Source: Sphingomonas sp. M1-B02 (lineage in GTDB: Bacteria > Pseudomonadota > Alphaproteobacteria > Sphingomonadales > Sphingomonadaceae). Taken from it: a DNA stretch of 64,000 nt. The stretch lies in assembly GCF_026167525.1 (NCBI RefSeq), contig NZ_CP110679.1, forward strand, positions 3,541,071 through 3,605,070, read 5' to 3'. The notes below the pieces were generated by a model, which did no database searches, was not told the DNA's origin, and saw only the letters and a list, made by a program, of their open reading frames with translations. This document shows positions 1 to 10,200 of this stretch, one piece after another. Within the stretch, counting starts at the first letter, position 1; each line of letters starts with the position of its first letter. Made by a program: the position numbers and the translations under genes.

Positions 1-1
1 G

Positions 2-1342
2 TTTCGCAACGAGCCCGACATGCTGATCGGCGCCCGTCTCGGCGCGCCGCTCACCGTAGGCTATGGCGAGGGCGAGAATTATCTCGGATCCGACGCGCAT
101 GCCCTGGCGTCGCTCACCCAGCGCATCGCCTATCTCGACGAGGGCGACTGGGCCGTGGTCACCCGCGAGAGCATCGAAGTGTTCGATCGCGACAACAATC
201 CCGTCACCCGCCCCATCGTCGAATCCGGCGCGACCGCCGAGGCGATCGACAAGGGCAATTACCCGCATTTCATGCTCAAGGAGATTTACGAGCAGCCCGT
301 CGTCGTCGCGCAGACACTGCGCTCCTACATCCGCCCGGTCGAACAGATGGTCGCCTTGCCCGACATGAGCTTCGACCTGAGCAGCGTCGAGCGCGTCACG
401 ATCGTCGCCTGCGGGACGGCCTCCTATGTCGGGATGATCGGCAAATATTGGATCGAGCGCTGGGCGCGCCTGCCGGTCGAAGTCGATGTCGCTAGCGAAT
501 TCCGCTACCGCGACCCGGTCCTCCTCCCCAACACGCTCGGCGTCGTCGTCAGCCAGTCAGGCGAGACCGCCGACACGCTCGCCGCGCTCAAGCATATGAA
601 GGCCGCGGGGCTCACCACCGCGGGTATCATCAACGTGCCGACCAGCTCGATGGCGCGCGAAGTCGATCTCTTGCTCTCCACCCATGCCGGCCCCGAGATC
701 GGCGTCGCCTCGACCAAGGCCTTCACCTGCCAGCTGTCGGTGATGGCGGCACTTGCGGTCAATCTCGCCCGCGCCAAGGGCAAGCTCAGCCCCGAGGAAG
801 AGCGCGACATCGTCGGCCACCTGATCGAGGCCCCCGCCGCGATCAACGCGGCGCTCGCGCATGACGACGAGATCCAGGCGATGGCGCACACCATCGCCGC
901 GGCCCGCGACGTCCTCTATCTCGGTCGCGGCCCCGATTATCCGCTGGCATTGGAGGGCGCGCTCAAGCTCAAGGAAATCAGCTACATCCACGCCGAAGGC
1001 TATGCCTCGGGCGAGATGAAGCACGGTCCCATCGCATTGATCGATGATCAGGTCCCGCTGATCGTCCTGGCCCCCTCGGGCCCCTTGTTCGACAAGACCG
1101 TGTCCAACATGCAGGAGGCCAAGGCCCGCGGCGCCCGCGTCGTGCTGATCTCCGACGCCGAGGGCCTGGCGCTCGCCGGCGACGATGCGGTGGCGACGAT
1201 CGAGATGCCCAGCGTCCATCCGCTGATCGCGCCCTTGGTCTATGCAGTCCCGGTGCAGTTGCTGGCTTATCATGTCGCAGTCGCCAAGGGGACCGACGTC
1301 GATCAACCGCGCAATCTGGCGAAGTCGGTCACCGTCGAATAG
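2..1342 (+). CDS. glmS: Glutamine--fructose-6-phosphate aminotransferase (isomerizing), 5'-truncated by window edge
   Basis: The enzyme makes glucosamine-6-phosphate from fructose-6-phosphate and glutamine, the entry step to UDP-GlcNAc for peptidoglycan, LPS and amino-sugar polymers. The visible 446 residues cover the end of the glutaminase domain, the linker and two SIS sugar-isomerase domains. The first SIS domain contains VACGTASYVG. The protein ends in DVDQPRNLAKSVTVE, the conserved C-terminal tail that closes the synthase site. GlmS is usually about 607 residues, so roughly 160 N-terminal residues, including the catalytic Cys, lie before base 1. The frame is open to base 2, so this is truncation by the window and not a pseudogene. 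UDP-GlcNAc made from its product would feed the WecB and WbpA-like enzymes found 38-43 kb along. Confidence 0.97.
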   Translation, partial: FRNEPDMLIGARLGAPLTVGYGEGENYLGSDAHALASLTQRIAYLDEGDWAVVTRESIEVFDRDNNPVTRPIVESGATAEAIDKGNYPHFMLKEIYEQPVVVAQTLRSYIRPVEQMVALPDMSFDLSSVERVTIVACGTASYVGMIGKYWIERWARLPVEVDVASEFRYRDPVLLPNTLGVVVSQSGETADTLAALKHMKAAGLTTAGIINVPTSSMAREVDLLLSTHAGPEIGVASTKAFTCQLSVMAALAVNLARAKGKLSPEEERDIVGHLIEAPAAINAALAHDDEIQAMAHTIAAARDVLYLGRGPDYPLALEGALKLKEISYIHAEGYASGEMKHGPIALIDDQVPLIVLAPSGPLFDKTVSNMQEAKARGARVVLISDAEGLALAGDDAVATIEMPSVHPLIAPLVYAVPVQLLAYHVAVAKGTDVDQPRNLAKSVTVE

Positions 1343-1357
1343 TCGCGGCTCGACACT

Positions 1358-1382
1358 CCGCCAAATCGCGATAAGTTGGCGG
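1358..1382. repeat. Short inverted repeat after glmS
   Basis: A perfect 7-bp inverted repeat (CCGCCAA at 1358-1364, TTGGCGG at 1376-1382) with an 11-base loop lies between the glmS stop and the next start. There is no T-run, so it is at best a weak or Rho-assisted terminator. Confidence 0.35.
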
Positions 1383-1396
1383 CGGGGGGACGAGTC

Positions 1397-1690
1397 GTGC
1401 AGCTATTGTCGGTTCAGAAATTCGCCGGTGCGGCAAATCAGGAGTTCGAGATCAGCGTAGGCGAAGCGGCGATGACCGTGACGCTGATCGAGGTAAAGCC
1501 GCTTCAGCGACATGCATTTCCGGGCATGCTGCGCGAACCCTTCTCTTTGCTGTTCAAGAGCGCCTCGCCGGTGATCTTGCCGCAGAAGATGTATCGCATG
1601 CAGAACCCGACGGTCGGAAGCCTCAGCATGTTCCTGGTACCCGTAGCGCAGGATGGCGGGGCGATCGTCTATGAGGCCGTGTTCAACTGA
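1397..1690 (+). CDS. DUF6916-like small protein associated with tail-collar genes
   Basis: A 97-residue soluble protein without signal peptide or membrane segment. Its composition (short beta-rich runs such as EFEISVGEAAMTVTLIEV, ending in IVYEAVFN) resembles the DUF6916 family, which is found next to non-phage tail-collar proteins. This match is from recall of the family and not a search. I chose GTG at 1397 because GGGGGGA sits about six bases upstream; an in-frame TTG at 1376 would add seven residues. Its 3' end overlaps the converging acetyltransferase gene by 8 bases. Its position beside three collar genes suggests a role in their assembly or in binding them, but no catalytic motif is visible. 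Function unknown. Confidence 0.7.
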   Translation: MQLLSVQKFAGAANQEFEISVGEAAMTVTLIEVKPLQRHAFPGMLREPFSLLFKSASPVILPQKMYRMQNPTVGSLSMFLVPVAQDGGAIVYEAVFN

Positions 1691-2243
1691 CCTGCGGCCG
1701 CCAGGCCATCGGCTGATGCGTTTCGCCGCCGTCGCCGTCGTCACGAAAACCCAGCCGCGCGTAGAGGGCGTGCGCGCGCGGATTGTTCGACGCCACCTGC
1801 AGCCGTACCGATCCGGCTTCGGCCGCCGCGGCGCTTTGCTGGATCCATTTCAGCATCAGGTGCCCCAGCCCCTGGCCGCGTGATTCCGCCGCAAAGCCGA
1901 TATCGATGATCTGCCAGTCGCGAGTCGATCGATCGAGATAGAGGCGGCCGATGGCGCGGGACGGGCCTAGCGGCAACGCCTGCACCGTCACCCAGAAATT
2001 GGCCCGCGCATGGTGCCGCGTGAAATGCAGATGCTGCAGGCGAAACTGGTCGTCGGTGAAAGCACGCTTCTGTGCCTCGGACCAGGGCGTCAGCGCGAGT
2101 TCGATCGCGCGGAAATCGGCAAAGAGATCGCGCAGGAAGGGCAGGTCGCCCGTCGCTGCCGGGCGCAGCGCGATCCCCCTGGCACGCAGCGAATCGGAAA
2201 GCGCCGGCGGCGTGGCGGCCGCCGGCGGGAAGCCCGCTGCCAT
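1683..2243 (-). CDS. GNAT family N-acetyltransferase
   Basis: A 186-residue acetyl-CoA-dependent acyltransferase. The pyrophosphate-binding loop RGQGLG lies in the motif-A region (FAAESRGQGLGHLMLKW), followed by the typical C-terminal helix NPRAHALYARLGF. The substrate cannot be told from sequence. Some 25 Ala/Pro-rich residues precede the fold, so the true start may be internal. The gene starts 7 bases after the stop of the first collar protein and is almost certainly the last gene of the three-collar operon. That invites the idea that it N-acetylates a collar protein or another component of the same system, but this is inference. Confidence 0.88.
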   Translation of the reverse strand: MAAGFPPAAATPPALSDSLRARGIALRPAATGDLPFLRDLFADFRAIELALTPWSEAQKRAFTDDQFRLQHLHFTRHHARANFWVTVQALPLGPSRAIGRLYLDRSTRDWQIIDIGFAAESRGQGLGHLMLKWIQQSAAAAEAGSVRLQVASNNPRAHALYARLGFRDDGDGGETHQPMAWRPQVS

Positions 2244-2249
2244 CTCAAC

Positions 2250-2777
2250 TCAGGAAAATGAGGGGAATTGCCCCACCATCGCGATGGAGAAGTTGAGCCC
2301 GAGATAGGGTTGGAGGTTGCTATGCGGCTGGCCGCCCCCGGTGGGCAGCACCATCGAGGGACTCATCGGCGCCCCGGTTGCCGGCGTCGCGTAGATCGCC
2401 GTGGTGGTGAATGCGCCCAGGCACGAATTGGACGCCGGTATCGCAGTCGGGTTCGGCGAACCGGTGCAGGATTGCATGCCGTGATTGTGCATCGGCATCG
2501 TGTCGCTGGTGATCGTGACGAAGGCGCTCCCGAACCTGTCGCCAATCTGTCGGGGCGAGGTATTGGGTCCCGTGCCGCTGCCGCAGGCCTGCAGGCTTGC
2601 CAGATTGGGGAGCTGGAACGTCGTCGTGCCGTTCCCGCCGAAGACGGTGCCGATCAGCGAAAATAGCGATGTATACTGGCGAAGCGGTAAGGTCTGCCCT
2701 GCGGCAAACGCCCAGCCGCGGGGCGCGAAAGGGAAACCGTATTGCTTGATCTCGCCGAGAAAGGGGTCGCTCATCAA
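2250..2777 (-). CDS. Phage tail collar domain protein, MdpB-like (copy 1)
   Basis: A 175-residue protein with an N-terminal tail-collar domain (PF07484 type). It starts with a short FLGEIKQYGFPFAPRGW strand-turn, then LIGTVFGGNGTTTFQLPNL, the collar hallmark. The middle is Gly/Thr/Ser-rich and variable, and the C-terminus (LGLNFSIAMVGQFPSFS) is again conserved with the two sister proteins. In phages the domain joins a tail-fibre shaft; in bacteria, stand-alone members are named after a microcystin-related protein, MdpB. There is no signal peptide, and no other phage genes (capsid, tail tube, lysis) are nearby. It lies third in a minus-strand run of three such genes and abuts the GNAT gene. 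Confidence 0.9.
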   Translation of the reverse strand: MMSDPFLGEIKQYGFPFAPRGWAFAAGQTLPLRQYTSLFSLIGTVFGGNGTTTFQLPNLASLQACGSGTGPNTSPRQIGDRFGSAFVTITSDTMPMHNHGMQSCTGSPNPTAIPASNSCLGAFTTTAIYATPATGAPMSPSMVLPTGGGQPHSNLQPYLGLNFSIAMVGQFPSFS

Positions 2778-2828
2778 AATGCTCCCATGCTGTTGCGGGA
2801 CAGGCCCGCGCGCCCGCGCCGATTGGCC

Positions 2829-3368
2829 TTATGACTGCGCGGGATAGATCCCGGCCCAGGCGATGCAGTAATTGAGTGCGAGCGTCGGTCCGACATTGTC
2901 GTGCGGCTGATTGCCCCCGGAGAAACCGACCGTGCTTGCGGGCAGGGGATAGGGCGTGCTGCCGTCGCCCCCGACACCGTAGAAGGTCTCCGTCGTCTGC
3001 ACCGCCGTCACATTGCCTTGCGGTGACGCAGAGGTGCCCTGCACGGTGGAGGCGACAAGCTGGTGATCGTGCGAAGGCATTTGCAGCGACGTCAGCGTCA
3101 CTTGCTCGGTGCCCGCCAGCTGGCCCAGCGAATAGCTCGAAAGACCCCGTCCCGTTCCCTGGTGGATCGGGATCCGCCCGCGCATGTCCGGCACTGCGAA
3201 GGTGTTCTGCCCGTCGCCGCCATATACCGTGCCGATCAACTGATACAGCACTTCATAGTTCGCGATCGACAGCAGCGATCCGTCGCAGGCCTGCCAGCCC
3301 TCCGGCGCGCCGCGGGGATAGGGAAACAGGCGGATCTCACCGACATAGGGTTGGCTCATGTCACTCAC
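2829..3368 (-). CDS. Phage tail collar domain protein, MdpB-like (copy 2)
   Basis: A 179-residue sister of the flanking genes. The N-terminal collar repeat reads YVGEIRLFPYPRGAPEGW, then LIGTVYGGDGQNTFAVPDMR. The middle differs strongly from the other copies, and the C-terminus reads LALNYCIAWAGIYPAQS. The two conserved ends with a divergent core imply a shared oligomerisation scaffold with different exposed faces. The start is an ATG at 3368, just downstream of a GGGGGAG element. Gaps to its neighbours are 51 and 44 bases, consistent with one transcript. No secretion signal is visible, so how it reaches any surface location is unknown. Confidence 0.9.
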   Translation of the reverse strand: MSDMSQPYVGEIRLFPYPRGAPEGWQACDGSLLSIANYEVLYQLIGTVYGGDGQNTFAVPDMRGRIPIHQGTGRGLSSYSLGQLAGTEQVTLTSLQMPSHDHQLVASTVQGTSASPQGNVTAVQTTETFYGVGGDGSTPYPLPASTVGFSGGNQPHDNVGPTLALNYCIAWAGIYPAQS

Positions 3369-3412
3369 TCCCCCGAAAAGCTGGCTTGTTCGCCCCGGAC
3401 GTCTTCACGCGG

Positions 3413-3955
3413 TCAGTTGCGCGACGGAAAGACGCCATAGAGGCAGATGTTGAAGTTGATCGTCTCATAAGGCTGCAGGTTCGGGTGCGGCTGATTGCCT
3501 CCCGCCTGCCCCAGCGGCCCACCGCTCATCGGCACGAGCGACGCGGCAGCCCCGTAGAAAAGCGACGTGTCGGGCACGGTCGTCCCGAAGGTCAGGCCCG
3601 AGCCGCGCGGTGCCGGGCGCCCGCCCGGCGCCGTGGTTACCGTCACGCTATGGTTGTGCAGAGGAAGCTCGGTCGTGAGCAGTTGCACTTGCTCCTGCCC
3701 TGCGATCTGGCCGAGCTGCGTCGTCGGCGGCTGCCAGGCCGCGTCCTGCGACTGGACCGCGCCAAAGGGGGTGCGGCTGCGCAGATCGGGCAAACCGAAG
3801 GTCGTTCTGCCGTCGCCACCATATACGGTGCCTAGAAGGGAAAACAGCGCCTGGTTCTGGGCGATGGCCATCAATTGACCGTTGCATTGGGCAAAGTTTT
3901 TCTGCCCAAAACCAAATCCGGTCATCATGATCTGACCCACATAGCTCTGGCTCAC
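3413..3955 (-). CDS. Phage tail collar domain protein, MdpB-like (copy 3)
   Basis: A 180-residue collar protein, first gene of the collar operon. Conserved blocks are YVGQIMMTGFGFGQKNF, LLGTVYGGDGRTTFGLPDLR and a C-terminus NFNICLYGVFPSRN. I place the start at GTG 3955 because it is preceded by GGGGGGAAG at a good distance and because the protein then begins like its sisters (MSQSYVGQI). A longer frame to 4153 adds 66 residues with no resemblance to collar proteins. The gene is transcribed away from the giant adhesin gene, so the two operons could share the intervening control region. Confidence 0.88.
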   Translation of the reverse strand: MSQSYVGQIMMTGFGFGQKNFAQCNGQLMAIAQNQALFSLLGTVYGGDGRTTFGLPDLRSRTPFGAVQSQDAAWQPPTTQLGQIAGQEQVQLLTTELPLHNHSVTVTTAPGGRPAPRGSGLTFGTTVPDTSLFYGAAASLVPMSGGPLGQAGGNQPHPNLQPYETINFNICLYGVFPSRN

Positions 3956-4286
3956 GATCTTCCCCCCAAAGTCGCCGACATTGCAAAGGCGCAGCAATAC
4001 GCCTTTGCTATCCGACAGATGCAAAGCATGTCTCACAAAAAATAAGCTGGCAAAACGCAACGCGAGCGTGGAGTCTCGATACAGATTAGTAAGCTGGTTA
4101 ATCTGCAAGTCAACCGCATATGAAATCAATCCGGTATGGACGTTATTATCCATTCTGGCGGTAAGATATTGTCGAGATCGTGGAGTCGACTAGACCCTGC
4201 AACTGATATATTAAAGACAAATGGGGATTCCCGCGCGGGGCGGCGCAGGGAATGTCGTCCTGAAGGACGGCCAGGGGGAAAATCGC
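3956..4286. promoter_or_regulatory. Divergent control region between collar operon and giant adhesin
   Basis: These 331 bases are clearly richer in A and T than the flanks and hold no convincing gene. A TATATT hexamer at 4207-4212 could be the -10 element for the rightward adhesin gene; it would put transcription start near 4220 and so favours the GTG at 4287 over the ATG at 4221 as the translation start. No good -35 partner was seen. A small hairpin (GTCCTGAAGGAC) lies near 4258-4269 in the presumed leader. Both operons probably start from here. Confidence 0.5.
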
Positions 4287-7200
4287 GTGCAGGCAAGCGC
4301 AGATAAGAGGACTCCGATCGCGAATCGCAAGTCGATTCGAGCGCATCTGTCTGCAGCGCTGCTTCTGCTGTTGATGATGTGCAATGCGAACGCCGCCTGG
4401 GCTCAGACAGCGGTGGCGGGATGTACTTCGCCCCTTACGAAAGATGACATTCCCACTCTGTCGGTGGTCGCCGGGTCGAGCGACGTCGTCATCGTCGATA
4501 CGCAGACCAATCTGTCGGTGCTCAACAGCAAATGCCCGCCGAACAGCCCGAGTCTGGAGAATGATTCGATCACCTTCGAGATACCGCCTGTCTACGCAAC
4601 GACGGTCGCGGACAATATTTATGTGACCTTCCCCAATGGCTCTAAGGTCAAGTTGACGAGCAACGGGATCTATCGCCGGATCGTCTACACGCCCGGTCCG
4701 GGCGTAATCGGGACCGATATCGTTTCTCCCCGATCCGGGGCCTCGGGCACGCGGGCGAATGCCGCCGCTTTCTCCGGCGAGACCGTCCAGTTCGAGCAAC
4801 AATGGACCAGTGGGGGCGTCTTCAAATACTTTGATATTCACGTCACCGTCATCGCGCCCAGCGCTCCGACCGCGGCGCTTGGCACGCCGAACCCGTCCAC
4901 AATCTATGCGGGGGGCACCAGCACCGTCACGGTGACGCTGACCAATCCGAACAGCACTGCGGGGCTTTCGGGCGTGGGCAACTCGATCACCCTGCCGACC
5001 GGCGTTGCCGTCGCCGCGTCGCCCGGTGCGAGCAATACTTGTGGCGGCACCGTCACGGCGGCCCCCGGCGCCACCGGCGCGGGGGCGGTGACGCTCTCGG
5101 GCGGCTCGCTGGCAGCCGGCGGTACGTGCACGATGACGTTCAACATCACGTCGTCGACGGTTGCGACGCATTCGATTTCGTCGGGAACGCCCTCGGCGAC
5201 TGGTGCCAACGCCGGCTCGCCGGGCACCAGTGCCAATCTGACGGTGCAGACCCCGCCCAGCCCGCCGACGATCGCTGCTGCCTGGGATCAGGCGACCGTC
5301 GCGGTCGGCGGCGCGGGCACGCTGTCCGTCACCCTGACCAATCCGAATAGCGGAGTCGCGCTCACCGGCGTCGGCTTCAACATTGGCACCTTGCCGATCG
5401 GGCTGACCGGCGGCGCGGTCGGCGGAACCTGCGCGGGCGGCAGCTACAATGGCGGCACCCGCGCGCTGAGTTCCTCCGGACATTCGCTCGCCGCCAGCGG
5501 GACCTGCACGGTGACCCTGGCAGTCACCGGCGCCACGGCGGGCAGCTATAGCTTCACCACCGGCACCGCGGTCGCCACGGGCCCCGTGGCCCTCACCGGC
5601 GCGACCGCGACGACCGGGACGCTGAACGTCGTCGGCGCGCCGACGATCAGCGCCGCATTCAGCCCGACCTCGGTCGCGATCAACGCCGATTCGACGCTGA
5701 CGCTGACGCTCACCAACCCCAATGCGGTGGCGCTCAGCGGAGTCGCGGTCGCGCCGACGACGCTGCCGGCCGGGCTGACGGGATCGACCCCCGCCACGAA
5801 CTGCGGCGGCGCGGCATCCTTCGGCGGTGGCGGCCTGGGCCTGACGGGTGGCGGCATCGCTGCAGGTGGCAGCTGCACGCTGACCCTGACCGTCGCATCC
5901 GCCACGCCGGCCACCTATAATTTCACCAGCGGAGCCCCCTCGGCGACCGGACCCGCGGCCGTCACGGGCATCGCGGCATCGACTCCGACAGGGCTCTCGG
6001 TGGTCCAGGCGGCGCCGACCATCTCGGGAATCACGCCGGTGGTCGGGACCACACTGGGCGGCACGTCGGTGACGATCAGCGGCACCGGCTTCAGCAACAT
6101 CAGCGGGGTCACCTTCGGGGGGACCGCCGCCACCGGCGTCACGCCGAACGGTACCACCCAGATCACTGCCGTGTCGCCAGCGCACGCCGCCGGCACCTTC
6201 GATGTGGTCGTGACGACGGCCGGGGGCCCCAGTGCCAACAGCGCGGCCGACGATTTCCGCTACGTCGCACCGCCGGCCGCGCCGGTTGTGACCTCCCCGA
6301 CGAACGCCGCTCGCGTCGGCAGCGCCTCGTCTGTCTATGCCGGGTCCGCGGATCCCGGCATGACGATCACCGTCCTGGTCGACGGCAGTTCGATTGGCAC
6401 GACCACGGCCACCGGCGGCGCCTGGACGTTTGCCCAGCCGGTTGCGCTGGCCGAGGGATCGCATACGGTGCGCGCACGGGCGACCAATGGCGACGGTATC
6501 GTAAGCGCCGATTCGACCACGATCTCCTTCATCGTCGACACCGTGGCGCCGCCCGCGCCGGTGATCACCGCTCCCGTCACCGGCACCCGGACCAACGACA
6601 ACACGCTGAACTTCACCGGCACGGCGGAGGCCGATTCGACGGTGCGCGTCTATATCGACGGAGCCTTCAGCGGCACGGCCTCGCTGACGGGGACGAACTG
6701 GACCTACGCCGCCCCGCTTCTTGCCGACGCGACCTACAGCTTCTGGGCGACCGCAACCGATTTGACGGGCAATCTCGGCCCGCAATCGACGGCGGGGTCG
6801 ATCACGATCGATACGGTCCTGCCCGCCGTGCCGGTGATCGCCACGCCGACCGAGGGACAGACCACGTCGCCCACCCCGAACATCAGCGGCACCGCAGAAG
6901 CAAATGCCAGCGTCACGCTGACGATCGACGCCACGCCCGTCGTCGTGCCCGCCGATTCCGGCGGCAATTGGAGCCACACCCCCGCGGCGCTGCCGCTTGG
7001 CGCGCACAGCGTGACCGCCTTCGCGCGCGACGCCGCGAACAATCTCGGCCCTACGACCGCCACGCGCAACTTCACAGTGGCCGCGATTCCCAGCGTCACC
7101 GGACTTGCGCCCGCCAGCGGTCCCGTCGCCGGGACGAATGCGGTGACGCTGACCGGCACCGGCTTCACCGGCGCGACCGCAGTCAGCTTCGGTGCGTCTC

Positions 7201-10200
7201 CCGCATCCTACACGGTCAACAGCGATCTTAGCATCACTGCCACCGCGCCGCCCGGCAGCGGGACGGTGAATGTGCGCGTGACGAACCCCGCCGGTACCAG
7301 CAGTACGGCCGTTGCCAATCAATATAGCTATGTCGCGGCGCCTGCGCTGACCGGGTTCGCCGCCGCCGCCGTCGCTTATGGTTCGACAGGCAATCCCATC
7401 GACGCCGCCGCGGGCTCGGGCGCGACCAACGTGCCCACGGCATGGGGAGTCGCGAAGACGGCAGGCGGGCCCTTCGCCGCCGCCTCGCAAAGCACGGCAG
7501 GGGGCGTCAACAATGTCCAGATCAACCCGGCGGGCCAGGTCATCTACGATGCGCCCGCGGGTTTCCGCGGCAGCGACAGCTTCTACATCCGCGCCACCAA
7601 TGTCGGCGGCGATTCGAATGTGGTCGCGGTCACCGTCCTGGTCAACAATCCCACCCTGGCGACCACGCTCGCCGGGACCGGCACCCGCGACGTCGTGCTT
7701 GCCGGCGTGCAGCTCAACAGCAGCGGCGGCGCCGGCAGCTATAGTTGCAACCCGGTGCTGGCGAGCGGCGCGCTGCCCGCCGGCACGGCGCTCCAGCCCG
7801 ATTGCACGATCACCGGCACGCCGACCGCGAGCGGGACGTTCAACTTCACCGCCAGCGTCACCGATCAATCGACCGGAACCGGTCCCTTCACCCAAGCCAG
7901 CGGACCGCTGGCGCTAGTCATCGCCGCCCCGACGCTCGGCATTTCGCCTGTCGCCGGTGCGCTGCCCGCGGCAACCGCAGGCACGGCCTATTCGCAGGCG
8001 ATAACCGCCACCGGGGGAACCGCGCCCTACACGCTCTCGGTCACCGCAGGAGCCTTGCCCGCCGGCCTGAGCATCGCCGGCGGCACGCTGTCGGGCGCCC
8101 CGACGGCGAGCGGCAATTTCAGCTTCACGATCACTGCGACCGATTCCTCGACGGCGGGCAGCGGCGGCCCTTATACGGTATCCGCCGCCTACACCCTCGC
8201 CGTCGCGGCGCCCACGCTGACGCTGACACCCGCCGCGGGGGCGCTGCCGGGCGCCACCGCCGGCGTCGCTTATGCGCAGTCGGTCTCTGCGAGCGGCGGG
8301 ATCACGCCATACGGCTATGCTGTGACCGGCGGCGCGCTTCCCGCCGGGATCGCGCTCGACGGCGGCAGCGGCGCGCTGACCGGCACCGCCACCGCGACCG
8401 GCACTTTCAACTTCACGATCACCGCGACCGATGCGACCAGCGGCACCCCCGCCTCCGTCGCCCACGCCTATAGTCTGACCGTCGCCGCGCCCGTCCTCGC
8501 GATCACCACGGCGACTCCGCTGCCGGCCGGCAAGGTGAGCAGCGCCTATAGCCGCACCCTGGCGGGCTCGGGCGGCACCACGCCTTACGCCTTCTCGCTG
8601 GCCGCGGGGGCGTTGCCGCCGGGCATCGGCCTCAGCACCGGAGGCCTGTTGAGCGGTACGCCGACGACGGCGGGCGACTACGCCTTCACCGTGCGTCTGA
8701 CCGACAGCAGCGGCGGCGGCCCGCATTTCGTCGACAAGGCATTCGCGCTCCACATCGATCCGCCGGTGACGATCAGCCCGGGCGTCGTTCCCGCGGCGGT
8801 GATCGGCGCCGCCTACAGCCAGACGCTCGTCGGGGTCGACGGCACCGCGCCTTATGCCTTCACGATCAGCGCGGGCGCGCTTCCCGCAGGGATCACGCTC
8901 TCGTCGGGCGGGATCCTCGCCGGCACCGCGACGCAGGGGGGTACCTTCAGCTTCACCGTGCAGGCCACAGATGCGGCCGCGATCGTGGTTACCCAGGCTT
9001 ACAGCCTGACCGTCAACGCCCCCGGCATGACGATCGCGCCGACGGCGCTGAACGTTGCGCAGATCGGCGTCGCCTACAGCCAGGCGACCAGCGCGAGCGG
9101 CGGCACCGCCCCTTATGCCTATTCGATCACCGCGGGCGCGCTCCCGGCGGGTATCCTGCTCGACGCCACGAGCGGCGCGCTGACCGGAACCCCGACCGCG
9201 GGCGGGGCCTTCAACTTCACCGTCACCGCGATCGACAGCTCGACCGGCACCGGGCCCTATACCGTGGGCCGTGCCTATACGCTTACCGTCAACCCCCCGG
9301 CCATCGCGGTGGCGCCCGTATCGCTCGGCGGCGGGTCGGTCGGCTCGGCCTATGCGGCGGCAATTACGGCAAGCGGCGGCACCGGCGCTTACAGCTTTGC
9401 CCTCACGGCCGGCGCGCTTCCGCCCGGGATCACGATCGCGCCGGGCGGCGCGCTTTCGGGCACGCCGACGGCCGACGGAAGCTTCGCCTTCACCGTGACC
9501 GCAACCGACAGCTCGACCGGCACCGGCCCCTTCACCGGCAGCCGTTCCTACAGCATCACGATCGCGCCGCTTTCGATCAGCGTCTCACCGCCGGTCCTCG
9601 CCCCGGCCACGGCGGGCGTTGCCTACAGCCAGCAGCTCGGCGCGAGCGGCGGAGTCGGGGGCTACAGTTTCGCGCTCGCGGCCGGATCGCTCCCGGCGGG
9701 CCTCAGCCTGACCGGCGACACGATCAGCGGGACGCCGAGCGCGCCGGGCAGCTTCGCCTTCACGATCCGCGCGACGGACAGTTCCGTCGGCGGCAGCGCG
9801 CCTTATTCGGGCTTGCTAAGCTACACGCTGGTCGTATCGCCGGGCGCGATCGTCGTCGCGCCCGCCACGCTGGCTCCGGCCACCGTCGGGATGGCCTATG
9901 CACAGACCGTGACTGCGAGCGGCGGCACCGGTGGATTCAGCTTCACGCTGGCATCGGGCAGCCTGCCGCCGGGCCTGACGCTTGCCACCGGCGGCGCGCT
10001 TTCGGGCACGCCGATCGCGGGCGGCAGCTACGGTTTCACGATCGCGGCCAGGGACGGCTCGGGCGCGGTCGGTTCGCAGGCCTATACGCTCGTCGTCGCC
10101 GCGCCCGCGCTGGCGCTGTCCGCGCCGCCGCTGCCCGCCGGATCGGTCGGGCTGGCCTATAGCGGAAGCGTCGCCGCGTCGGGGGGCACCGCGCCCTATA

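Noticed and set aside
1..1342. glmS pseudogene
   Set aside because: The missing N-terminus is due to the window edge; the frame is open to base 2 and all visible domains are intact.
1397..3955. Prophage remnant
   Set aside because: Only collar-type proteins are phage-like. There are no integrase, capsid, tail tube, portal or lysis genes, and the neighbours are glmS and an adhesin.
4146..7895. A 1,249-codon open frame on the minus strand
   Set aside because: It is antisense to the adhesin, rich in Arg/Gly with no domain, and arises because GC-rich repeat codons avoid stops on the opposite strand. Similar antisense frames at 9816-11315 and 11754-13217 were dropped for the same reason.
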